Shown piece by piece: positions 22,524 through 30,002 of a stretch of DNA of 45,745 nucleotides. The translations under genes were made by a program, and so were the position numbers. The DNA comes from Thermoleophilaceae bacterium (GTDB lineage Bacteria; Actinomycetota; Thermoleophilia; Solirubrobacterales; Thermoleophilaceae): the NCBI GenBank assembly GCA_025928265.1, contig JAICJV010000015.1:1-45745 (forward strand). Reading direction: 5' to 3'. The stretch's first letter is position 1, and each line of letters starts with the position of its first letter. Under the pieces are notes generated by a model that did not search any database, had not been told where the DNA came from, and saw only the letters and a program-made list of their open reading frames with translations.

Positions 22524-23974
22524 ACGAGCGCGGCGAGCTCGCGATCGTCCTCCACTCGCACATGCCGTACGTCGAGGGCTTCGGCACCTGGCCGTTCGGC
22601 GAGGAGTGGCTCTGGGACGCCCTCGCCGACGTGTACATGCCGATGATCGCGATGCTGCGCGCCGCGCCCGTCACGCTCGGACTGACGCCGGTGCTGTGCG
22701 ACCAGCTCGAGGCGCTGCGCGGCGACGCGGGCGGGCGTTTCCTCGGCTTCATGGAAGGCATGCGCGCGGACATCCACGCCGAGGACGCGCGCGGGTTGGA
22801 CGAAGGGGGAGAGCACGAGCTGGCGGCCGAGGTCCGGCGCGCCGCGGGCGACTTCAACACGGCGGCGGAGCGGTTCCGCGACCTGCGCGGCGACCTGCTC
22901 GGCGAGATCGAACGCCTGGCGCGCACCGGCCCTCTCGAGCTGTGGACGGGCGCCGCGACCCACGCGGTGCTGCCGATGCTCGCCACCGACGCCGGCGTCG
23001 GCCTCCAGGTGAGCACCGGCATCCAATCCCACGAGCGGCGCTTCGGCACCTGGTCGGGCGGCTTCTGGCTGCCCGAGTGCGCGTACCGGCCGCGGCTCGA
23101 GCGCGACCTCGTCCAGTACGGCGTCAGCGCCTTCTGCGTGGACCAGACCGAGCCGCTCGGCCTGGGGTCGCTCGACCAGCTCGAGCCGATCGCCACGGAG
23201 GCGGGGCCGGTGGCGGTGCCGATCGACTGGGAGGTGGTGAGCCTCGTGTGGGACGGCGAGAAGAGCTACCCCGCGGACCCCGTCTACCGCGACTACCACG
23301 GGCGCACCGTGCACGACCTCAAGCCGTGGAACATCGGCGGCGAGCCGTATCGCCACTACGAGGCCCTCGTGCAGGCGCGCCGCCATGCCCGGGATTTCGT
23401 GCGCCGGGTCATCGCGCGGCTCGACGCCTACCGGGCCGAGCGCGGGCGACCGGGCCTGTGCTGCTTCGCGCTCGACACCGAGCTGCTCGGGCACTGGTGG
23501 TACGAGGGCATGCACTGGTTGCGGTTCGTCATCGACGAGGCGCACCTGCAGGGTCTCGACCTCGCCACGCTCCCGGACGCGCTCGAGCGCCACGAGCCCG
23601 TCGCGCGCGGGCTCGAGCCGTCCACCTGGGGCCGTCCGAAGGACCTCTCGACCTGGGACCGGCCGCAGGTGGCCGACATCGCTTTCGCCCAGCGCGGCGC
23701 CGAGCTGCGCACGGTGGCCGCGGCAGGCCGCGCCCGCAGCGGCGATCCCGCGCTCGAGCACGCGGCACGCGAGCTTCTGGCCGTGCAGGCGAGCGACTGG
23801 GCCTTCCAGGTGACCTACGACCTGGCGGGCGACTACCCGCGCAGGCGCGTGTCCGGGCACGTGGAGGCTTTGGACGCCGCGCTCGCCGCTCTGACAGACT
23901 CCCGCTCCGTCCCGGAGCCCGCCGTGCGGAATCTCGCACCCGAGCTCGACTTAGCTCCGCTGTTTGGCATTTAG
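22520..23974 (+). CDS. GH57 family 1,4-alpha-glucan branching enzyme
   Basis: A 484-residue GH57 enzyme. The N-terminal HSHMPYVEGFGTWPFGEEWLWDAL is diagnostic of GH57 branching enzymes. The catalytic nucleophile is E186 in FWLPECAY and the acid/base is D319 in CFALDTELLGHWWYEG. Further family marks are the tryptophan-rich HWWYEGMHWL and a C-terminal helical domain ending in SDWAFQVTYDLAGDYPRRR. The enzyme cuts an alpha-1,4-glucan and rejoins it as an alpha-1,6 branch. It overlaps the methyltransferase gene (ATGA) and its stop abuts the GT4 ATG with no gap, so the three are one transcription unit. Rv3031 is the mycobacterial counterpart. Confidence 0.95.
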   Translation: MNERGELAIVLHSHMPYVEGFGTWPFGEEWLWDALADVYMPMIAMLRAAPVTLGLTPVLCDQLEALRGDAGGRFLGFMEGMRADIHAEDARGLDEGGEHELAAEVRRAAGDFNTAAERFRDLRGDLLGEIERLARTGPLELWTGAATHAVLPMLATDAGVGLQVSTGIQSHERRFGTWSGGFWLPECAYRPRLERDLVQYGVSAFCVDQTEPLGLGSLDQLEPIATEAGPVAVPIDWEVVSLVWDGEKSYPADPVYRDYHGRTVHDLKPWNIGGEPYRHYEALVQARRHARDFVRRVIARLDAYRAERGRPGLCCFALDTELLGHWWYEGMHWLRFVIDEAHLQGLDLATLPDALERHEPVARGLEPSTWGRPKDLSTWDRPQVADIAFAQRGAELRTVAAAGRARSGDPALEHAARELLAVQASDWAFQVTYDLAGDYPRRRVSGHVEALDAALAALTDSRSVPEPAVRNLAPELDLAPLFGI

Positions 23975-25171
23975 ATGCGAGTTCTGATCCTTTCTTGGGA
24001 GTACCCGCCCTTGATCGAGGGCGGCCTCGCGCGGCACGTGCGCAAGCTGTCGGAGAACCTCGTGCGCCAGGACGTGGAGGTGCACGTGCTTACCCGCGGC
24101 GGCGAGGAGTCGCCCGCCGAGGAGGACTGCGAGGGCGTCATCGTCCACCGCGTCCGCGAGCCGCGCCGGCCGCGCGACCTGTCCGAGTTCGTCGCGTGGA
24201 TCGAGCACATGAACGCCGACATGCTGGCCGCGGGCGTCGAGCTGGGCGACCGCTACGACTTCGACCTCGTGCACGGGCACGACTGGCTGGTGGCCGTCGC
24301 GGGCGACCACCTGGCCAACCGCTTCCGCTGCCCGCTCGTGGTGACGATCCACGCGACGGAATACGGGCGCCACCAGGGCTGGGTCGACCAGCACCCGCAG
24401 TCCCACATCCACGGCGTGGAGAAGTGGATGGCCAACCGGGCCGACCGGGTCATCACCTGCTCCGCCTACATGCGCGAGCACGTGTCCGACATCTACGGTC
24501 TCGACGAGGGGCGCGTGACGGTCATCCCCAACGGGATCGACCCGACCGACCTCGTGCCGGTAGACGACCTCGACGCCCTGCGCGCGCGCTTCGCCCAGCC
24601 GCACGAGAAGCTGGTGCTGCTGGTCGGCCGGCTCGTCTACGAGAAGGGGTTCCAGATCGCGCTAGAGGCGCTGCCGCCGCTGATCGAGCGCATCGGCGAC
24701 GTGCGCTTCCTCGTAGCCGGATCCGGAACCGCGGAGCAGGAGTTGCGCGACCAGGCGAGCGCGCTCGGGCTCGACGACCACGGCACGTTCCTCGGCTGGA
24801 TCGGCGACGACGTGCTGCACTCGCTCTACCGGATCGCCGACCTGACGGTCGTGCCGTCGATCTACGAGCCGTTCGGACTGGTGGCGCTCGAGGCGATGGC
24901 CTCCGGCTGCCCCTGCCTCGTGGCCGACACCGGTGGACTTCGCGAGGTGGTGCCGAACGACGAGAGCGTGGGCCTGCGCTTCCACTCGCGCGACCCCGCC
25001 TCGCTCGGCGCGATGGCGGAGCGGCTGCTGACCGACAACGCCCTGCGCGACCGGCTCGTGGCCGAGGCGCAGGAGCACGTGCTCACGTTCGACTGGGCCG
25101 ATGTCGCGCGCCAGGCCGGCGCGCTGTATGAGAGCGTCACGGCCGGCAGTAGAGCTTCTGCACAAGCTTGA
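23975..25171 (+). CDS. GT4-family glycosyltransferase (glycogen synthase-like, Rv3032-like)
   Basis: A 398-residue GT-B enzyme. The N-terminal domain opens VLILSWEYPPLIEGGLARHVRKL, the ADP/UDP-glucose glucosyltransferase pattern, with VHGHDWLVA and TIHATEYGRHQGW. The C-terminal domain has VGRLVYEKGFQ and the E-x7-E motif in YEPFGLVALEAMASG. The family adds alpha-1,4-glucose units to a glucan. It follows the GH57 stop directly (gap zero). Together with the branching enzyme it could make glycogen, or, as in mycobacteria, the main chain of a methylglucose polysaccharide. An inverted repeat (GGCAGG/CCTGCC, 25172-25185) abuts the stop. Confidence 0.93.
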   Translation: MRVLILSWEYPPLIEGGLARHVRKLSENLVRQDVEVHVLTRGGEESPAEEDCEGVIVHRVREPRRPRDLSEFVAWIEHMNADMLAAGVELGDRYDFDLVHGHDWLVAVAGDHLANRFRCPLVVTIHATEYGRHQGWVDQHPQSHIHGVEKWMANRADRVITCSAYMREHVSDIYGLDEGRVTVIPNGIDPTDLVPVDDLDALRARFAQPHEKLVLLVGRLVYEKGFQIALEALPPLIERIGDVRFLVAGSGTAEQELRDQASALGLDDHGTFLGWIGDDVLHSLYRIADLTVVPSIYEPFGLVALEAMASGCPCLVADTGGLREVVPNDESVGLRFHSRDPASLGAMAERLLTDNALRDRLVAEAQEHVLTFDWADVARQAGALYESVTAGSRASAQA

Positions 25172-25500
25172 GGCAGGTTCCTGCCATGAGGTAGGACATC
25201 TGTCGAGTTTCGGCCCACCTTCCTACACGGCGGGGAACACTTGCGTCGTGGCCGTGACACACATCATGCGAGTCGCTTTTCTCGCCGCTCTGGACGAGGC
25301 GCTACCCACTCCGGCTGAGGTGGGGGCGTCGTTCCTGAGGGGTGGCGGCGAACGTGGTGTGGCCGTCGAGGTGCCCTGCGCCGCCAGCGCGCGGCGGACC
25401 CCCCGGCGTAGCGGTCACCGCGGCGTGCCGTCGCGTCCGTCCCGCCCCTCGGGCGGACGCGGCGCGCGCCGCGACATCGGGGGGATAAAAAAAGGGTCAT
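25172..25500 (+). other. Non-coding stretch with several hairpins
   Basis: There is no convincing gene in these 329 bases; reading frames across them lack family patterns and normal codon bias. They contain GGCAGG-TT-CCTGCC (25172-25185), GTAGGA (25191-25196) facing TCCTAC (25221-25226), and GCGTCCG (25433-25439) pairing with CGGACGC (25454-25460). A GC-rich palindromic tract and a run of seven A (about 25487-25493) follow. The first hairpin is a likely terminator of the GT4 operon. The A-run could serve as a T-run on the minus strand. Confidence 0.45.
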
Positions 25501-25747
25501 CTCGGATCCGCTAATCGCGGCCAGCGCTTGGCGCTCCGTCGCGCCGCTGTCGCGAATCCGATCTGACCCGGGGATTACGAGGGTCTCTCGGATCCGCTAA
25601 TCGCGGCCAGCGGTTGGCGCTCCGTCGCGCCGCTGTCGCGAATCCGATCTGACCCGGGGATTACGAGGGTCTCTCGGATCCGCTAATCGCGGCCAGCGCT
25701 TGGCGCTCCGTCGCGCCGCTGTCGCGAATCCGATCTGACCCGGGGAT
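25501..25747. repeat. Three 86-bp tandem repeats (third partial)
   Basis: Units begin at 25501, 25587 and 25673 with an exact 86-bp period. Units 1 and 2 differ at one base in the AGCGCTTGG segment (C to G in unit 2). Unit 3 matches unit 1 for 75 bases and then diverges at 25748, exactly where the acyltransferase stop codon lies. Each unit has internal symmetry: TCGGATCCGC near its start faces GCGAATCCGA near position 52-61, enclosing AGCGC-TTG-GCGCT. It therefore could form stem-loops on either strand. No coding function and no spacer-type variation is seen. Confidence 0.9.
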
Positions 25748-26466
25748 CAGGGATTAGGGCCCCAACGCATGCGTTGGGGCTCGTCTCTCATCCGGATGAT
25801 CTTTGCCGGGATGCCGCCGACTATCGCGTTCGCCGGCACGTCCCTGGTCACTACCGCGCTCGTGCCGATCACCGCATTGTCGCCGACGGTCACCCCGCGC
25901 AGGATGCAGGCGCCGTACCCGATCCAGACGTTGTTGCCCACGCGCACGTCGCGCTTGTAGATCCCCTGCTCGCGGATCGGCCGGTCGACCTCCACCATCC
26001 CGTGGTCGAAGTCGATCAGCATCACGCGGTCGGCGATCACGCACTCGCGCCCGATCGAGACGTGCTGGTAGGCCGAGATCGTGCACTCCTGTCCGAGGAC
26101 GGTCTTCGCCCCGATCGAGACGACGCCCTCGTGACAGCGGATCTTGCTCCCGTGCCCGATCCACGACCAGCGGCCGAGCTCGACGCGCGCCCCCTTGCCG
26201 ATCTGGAACACGACCTTCGGCCCGATGAACGCGAGCCCGTCGAGCTTGATCCGGCGCCCGTACGGCGTGAGGAAACGGCGCCGCCCGAGCCGCACGATCA
26301 GCCGCAGGTACTTGGCCGTGAGCATGCGGTGGCGACGCATGAATCGCAGCAGTGTGAGCAGCCCACCGTGGCGCGGGGGAGGGGGTAGGCGAAGACCCTC
26401 CTCGCCGTCGGTGGGCGGCGGGCCCGCGATGTCCTGGAGCGCCGTCTCCATGCGGCGATCGATCAT
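25747..26466 (-). CDS. Hexapeptide-repeat (left-handed beta-helix) acyltransferase
   Basis: A 239-residue LbetaH acyltransferase. A basic N-terminal ~80 residues precede the coils. The hexapeptide pattern runs through IGPKVVFQIGKGARVELG, VSIGAKTVLGQECTIS and VRVGNNVWIGYGACILRGVTVGDNAVIGTSAVVTRDVPANAIVGGIPAKII, the last being the classic CoA-binding end of sugar O-acetyltransferases. The catalytic His is probably that of LIDFDHGM. The start is ATG 26466 or ATG 26451. Its stop lies at the edge of the 86-bp repeats. The mycobacterial MGLP locus also encodes an acyltransferase of this kind (Rv3034c) close to its GH57/GT4 pair, so acylation of the same polysaccharide is plausible. The acyl group and acceptor are not known. 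Confidence 0.92.
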   Translation of the reverse strand: MIDRRMETALQDIAGPPPTDGEEGLRLPPPPRHGGLLTLLRFMRRHRMLTAKYLRLIVRLGRRRFLTPYGRRIKLDGLAFIGPKVVFQIGKGARVELGRWSWIGHGSKIRCHEGVVSIGAKTVLGQECTISAYQHVSIGRECVIADRVMLIDFDHGMVEVDRPIREQGIYKRDVRVGNNVWIGYGACILRGVTVGDNAVIGTSAVVTRDVPANAIVGGIPAKIIRMRDEPQRMRWGPNP

Positions 26467-26491
26467 AGGTGCCCGCTACGGTTCCACGCCG

Positions 26492-27448
26492 ATGCCGCCG
26501 CTTCCCACAACCGCAGCCGAGCTCGCGGAGCATCTGCTCAAGGGCGAGAAACGTGCGCTCGCGCGGGCCATCTCGCTGGTCGAGAACGACGATCCCGAGG
26601 GCTGGGCGCTCGTCCGCGAGGTCTATCCGAAGACCGGCAACGCGACGATGGTGGGCTTCACGGGACCGCCCGGCGTGGGCAAGTCGACGCTGATCGGCGC
26701 GCTCGTGAAGAACGCCCGCGAGCGCGACCGCGACGTGGCCGTGCTGTCGATCGACCCGAGCTCGCCGTTCACGAAGGGCGCGCTCCTCGGCGACCGCATC
26801 CGGCTGTCAGAGCACTTCCTCGATCCGGGCGTGTTCATCCGCTCGATGGCCAGCCGCGGCTCGCTCGGCGGGCTCAGCGAGGCCACGCTCCAGGCGGCGC
26901 TCCTGATGGACGCCTCCGGCAAGGACGACGTGTTCCTGGAGACGGTCGGCGTCGGCCAGGCCGAGGTGGACATCATCGATCACGCCGACACGGTCGTGCT
27001 CGTGCTGATGCCGGGGTCGGGTGACTCGATCCAGGCGCTCAAGGCCGGCGTGATGGAGATCCCCGACGTGATCGTGGTCAACAAGGCCGACCACCCGCTG
27101 GCCGACACGATGATCCGCGAGATCCGCGGCGTTCTCTCACTCGGCCCGCGCACCAGCTGGCGCGTGCCGATCGTGCGGACCGAGGCGTCGAAGGGTGTGG
27201 GCGTCGAGGCCCTCGTCGAGAAGCTGAACGAGCACCGCGAGCACATCATCGAGGAGGGAACGCTCGAGGAACGCCGGCGGCGCAACCTTCAGAACGAGGT
27301 GATGCAGCTCGCCACGTTGCGGCTGCGGCGCAAGCTCGAGGCGAGCGTTCGCGAGGACGCCTCGGTGAAGGAGCTGTTCGACGAGGTCGTGCGGCGCGAG
27401 CTGGACCCCGCGAGCGCGGCCGCGCGCCTGCTCGACCGCGAGCTCTAA
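26492..27448 (+). CDS. meaB: MeaB/ArgK-type GTPase, chaperone of B12-dependent acyl-CoA mutase
   Basis: A 318-residue G3E-class GTPase. ATG 26492 gives MPPLPTTAAELAEHLLKGEKRALARAISLVEN, a normal MeaB start; no Shine-Dalgarno is seen, so it may be leaderless. The Walker A is GFTGPPGVGKSTLIGAL, and the family segment VAVLSIDPSSPFTKGALLGDRIRL follows. Next come SMASRGSLGGLS, the Walker B region FLETVGVGQAEVDI, and NKAD for guanine recognition. MeaB loads and protects adenosylcobalamin-dependent mutases. Its client candidate is the mutase at 45088, which is 18 kb away rather than adjacent. It is divergent from the acyltransferase and converges on the membrane protein gene one base after its stop. 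Confidence 0.95.
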   Translation: MPPLPTTAAELAEHLLKGEKRALARAISLVENDDPEGWALVREVYPKTGNATMVGFTGPPGVGKSTLIGALVKNARERDRDVAVLSIDPSSPFTKGALLGDRIRLSEHFLDPGVFIRSMASRGSLGGLSEATLQAALLMDASGKDDVFLETVGVGQAEVDIIDHADTVVLVLMPGSGDSIQALKAGVMEIPDVIVVNKADHPLADTMIREIRGVLSLGPRTSWRVPIVRTEASKGVGVEALVEKLNEHREHIIEEGTLEERRRRNLQNEVMQLATLRLRRKLEASVREDASVKELFDEVVRRELDPASAAARLLDREL

Positions 27449-27449
27449 C

Positions 27450-27466
27450 TCAGGCGGGCCGCCTGA
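27450..27466. terminator. Palindrome between convergent meaB and membrane-protein gene
   Basis: TCAGGC and GCCTGA (within an 8-bp-arm palindrome, TCAGGCGG/CCGCCTGA) flank GGGCC. It begins two bases after the meaB stop and contains the stop codon of the minus-strand gene, a position suited to a bidirectional terminator. Confidence 0.45.
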
Positions 27467-28826
27467 CCGCGCGGCGCCGCTCCGTCCAGGCGACCGCGGC
27501 CACGCCGGCGAGTACGGTCGCCGCCGCAAGCGCGTACGGGTAGACGCCGCCGTGGCCGTAGCGCGGGAGCGCGCCGGTCAACGGCCCGAACGGCGCGTCG
27601 GGCAGCGGCGCGACCCAGGCCGCGTCACCCGCGCGCGCGGCCGCGTAGAGCCAGATCGACGCGGCGACGCCGATCAGCGCCAGCACCGACCCGATACGCG
27701 GTGCGTGCCGGAGGCCGATCGCCACGAGCGGGACCGCGATCGGCAGAACCGCGACGAGGTGGCGCGCCGGGAACCAGAAGCCGGACATCGAGCGCGACAG
27801 GAACACCGCCACGAACAGCTGGGCCCCGGCGATCGCCGCGCACAGGAGGCCGGCAGTCTGCTCGGCGCGCAGGTCGGGGATCGCGCGCGCCAGCCCGGAG
27901 CGCCGCTCGCGCACGAGCAGCCACACGCCGTAGAGCGCGATCGCGAACACCGGCGCCCAGCGCAGCAGGCCGTAATGGCGGTCGATGAAGAGCGCCACGA
28001 CTCGGTACGAACGCTCGAGGTAGCCGCCGGGGAAATCGGCGCCGGTGACGCCCTCGCCCGGGGCGTTCGCGCTCGACGGCGTCGGCCCGCCGAACAGGCC
28101 CTCGTTCACACCCACGAACAGCGCGACGCTGAAGCCGACGATCTCGAGGCACGTGATCCCCAGCACCGGGCGGCGCGCGGTTCGCATCGCGCGGTAGCCG
28201 AAGATCGCGATGACGAGGCCCGGCACCAGGAACGGAGTGCCGAGCCACGGGAGCAGGGCGATCAGGCCGAACGCGCTCCAACCCGTACGGCGGCGCGGGC
28301 CGTCGGGTATTCGCAGCGCGAGCAGCGCGGCGCCGCAGAGCGCGGCGGCGGCGGCCGTCTCCGGATACACGGCCGTCGAGTAGGCGAGCAGCGGCGGCGA
28401 CAGTCCCACGGCCAGCGTCGCGCCCAGCGCCCAAGGGTCGGGCACCACGCAGCGCGCGAGCGCGTAGGCCAGAGCGAGCGCGAGTGCCATGAGCACAGCC
28501 ATGAACACCTCCACGCCCTTCGCGCCGGCGATCGCGTAGGCGGGGGCGATCAACAGCGCGAAGCCCACGCTGTGCGGCTCGTTCACGCGCCCCTTGGTGA
28601 GCGCGCCGTGCGGGGTCAGCTTGTACGGGTAGAACTCGGAGTAGTCGCGCGCGGCGTAGTCGTCGCGCAGGTCGGTGTTGCCGTCCTCGACGATCGACTT
28701 CGTCGTGAGCAGGTAGTGCGGCTCGTCGCCCGCGTAGTCCGAGCGGCCGAACGCGTGCATCCCGAGCGTGGACGCGTAGACCGCGAACAACAGGAGCCAG
28801 ACTGCGGCGACACGCCGCTTTCGCAA
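27450..28826 (-). CDS. Polytopic membrane protein, GT-C glycosyltransferase-like
   Basis: A 458-residue protein with about ten hydrophobic segments spread over its length. After the first segment comes YAGDEPHYLLTTKSIVEDGNTDL, a GDEPHYL motif in the position where GT-C enzymes (ArnT/PMT type) carry their catalytic acidic residue. A large outside loop holds GPTPSSANAPGEGVTGADFPGGYLERSYRVVALFIDRHYG. GT-C enzymes transfer sugars from polyprenyl-phosphate donors outside the membrane. Substrate and product are unknown. It starts eight bases after the acyl-CoA dehydrogenase stop on the same strand, so they share a transcript, though no functional link is obvious. Confidence 0.8.
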   Translation of the reverse strand: MRKRRVAAVWLLLFAVYASTLGMHAFGRSDYAGDEPHYLLTTKSIVEDGNTDLRDDYAARDYSEFYPYKLTPHGALTKGRVNEPHSVGFALLIAPAYAIAGAKGVEVFMAVLMALALALAYALARCVVPDPWALGATLAVGLSPPLLAYSTAVYPETAAAAALCGAALLALRIPDGPRRRTGWSAFGLIALLPWLGTPFLVPGLVIAIFGYRAMRTARRPVLGITCLEIVGFSVALFVGVNEGLFGGPTPSSANAPGEGVTGADFPGGYLERSYRVVALFIDRHYGLLRWAPVFAIALYGVWLLVRERRSGLARAIPDLRAEQTAGLLCAAIAGAQLFVAVFLSRSMSGFWFPARHLVAVLPIAVPLVAIGLRHAPRIGSVLALIGVAASIWLYAAARAGDAAWVAPLPDAPFGPLTGALPRYGHGGVYPYALAAATVLAGVAAVAWTERRRAVRRPA

Positions 28827-28834
28827 GGGTCCTC

Positions 28835-29965
28835 CTATGCGCCGAGGGCGCGCGCGATCACCATCTGCTGCACCTCGTCCGTGCCCTCGCCGATCGTCAG
28901 GATCTTGGCGTCACGGTAGAAGCGGCAGACCGGGTACTCCTCGATGTAGCCGTAGCCGCCGTGGATCTGGACCGCCTCGTCGGCGGCTCGCACGGCCAGC
29001 CGCCCCGTCTTGAGCTTCGCCTGCGCGGCCGTCAATCCGAACCGCTCGCCGCGCTCCTTCAGCACGGCGGCCTTGTAGGTCAACAGCCGCGCGGCCTCGA
29101 TCTCGGTGGCCATGTCGGCGAGCTTCGCCTGGATCGCCTGGAACTTCGAGATCGGCTTGCCGAACGCGCGCCGCTCCTTCGCGTACTCGAGCGCCATGTC
29201 GAGCGCTCCCTGCGCCAGGCCGACGCCCATCGCGGACACGCTGATGCGACCGCCGTCGAGCGTCTCCAGGAACTGATGGAAGCCCTTGCCGCGCCCGCCG
29301 AGCAGGTTCTCCTCGGGCACGGTCGCGCCGTCGAACGACAGCGGCCGCGTGTCGGAGGCGTGCCAGCCCATCTTGCGGTAGGGCGGCTCGATCGCGTAGC
29401 CGGGCGTGTCGATCGGGACGATCAGGTTCGAGATCTCGTCCTCGCCGGTGCGCGCGGTGATCGTCACGCCGCCGGACATGTCGGTGCCGGCGTTCGTGAT
29501 GAACTGCTTCGCGCCGTCGATGCGCCAGTGGCCGTCCTCGAGCTTCGCGGTGGTGCGCACGTTGCCGGCGTCGCTGCCCGCCTCCGGCTCGGTCAGGCCG
29601 AACGACCAGAGCTTGCGCCCGCTCGTCAGATCGGGGAGGAAGCGCTCCTTCTGCTCGTCGTTGCCGAAGGCGTAGATCGGATAGGTGCCGAGTGAGGTGT
29701 GCGCGGCGACCGTGATCCCCACGGACGAGTCGACCCGCGCGAGTTCCTCGATCGCCAGTGCGTAGGCGAGGTAGCCGGCGCCGCCTCCGCCGTACTCCTC
29801 GGAGTACGGGATGCCCATCAGGCCGATCTCGCCCGCCTTCTTGATCACCTCGATCGGGAACCGCTTCTCGCGGTCGATCTCCTCCGCGATCGGGCGCACC
29901 TCGCCTTCGGCGAAGTCCCGTGCGAGGCGCTGAATCTCGCGTTGCTCGTCGCTCAGCTCGAACAT
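28835..29965 (-). CDS. Acyl-CoA dehydrogenase
   Basis: A 376-residue flavoenzyme, standard for the short/medium-chain acyl-CoA dehydrogenase family. The N-terminal helical domain opens LSDEQREIQRLARDFAE. The FAD/substrate motif LWSFGLTEPEAGSDAGNVRTTA is followed by the second signature (HGGYGYIEEYPVCRFYRDAKI) and the catalytic base E360 in TIGEGTDEVQQ. It oxidises acyl-CoA to trans-2-enoyl-CoA and passes electrons to ETF. The chain-length preference cannot be read. It heads a two-gene unit with the GT-C-like protein, and fits the window's acyl-CoA theme with thiolase, MeaB and the mutase. Confidence 0.95.
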   Translation of the reverse strand: MFELSDEQREIQRLARDFAEGEVRPIAEEIDREKRFPIEVIKKAGEIGLMGIPYSEEYGGGGAGYLAYALAIEELARVDSSVGITVAAHTSLGTYPIYAFGNDEQKERFLPDLTSGRKLWSFGLTEPEAGSDAGNVRTTAKLEDGHWRIDGAKQFITNAGTDMSGGVTITARTGEDEISNLIVPIDTPGYAIEPPYRKMGWHASDTRPLSFDGATVPEENLLGGRGKGFHQFLETLDGGRISVSAMGVGLAQGALDMALEYAKERRAFGKPISKFQAIQAKLADMATEIEAARLLTYKAAVLKERGERFGLTAAQAKLKTGRLAVRAADEAVQIHGGYGYIEEYPVCRFYRDAKILTIGEGTDEVQQMVIARALGA

Positions 29966-30002
29966 CGGCCGCGGGAGCTTATCGGCAGCCCGCGCCGGGC
30001 GA

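Noticed and set aside
22606-25131. 841-codon plus-strand frame overlapping the GH57 and GT4 genes
   Set aside because: It reads Arg/Ala/Pro-rich nonsense in a frame that shares no motif with either enzyme; the two enzymes occupy the other frames with all catalytic residues.
25101-25514. A possible 137-residue protein between the GT4 and acyltransferase genes
   Set aside because: It overlaps the GT4 C terminus and runs into the repeats; codon use is irregular, and no conserved pattern appears.
25501-25747. CRISPR array
   Set aside because: The whole 86-bp unit is repeated with no variable spacer, and no cas gene is nearby.
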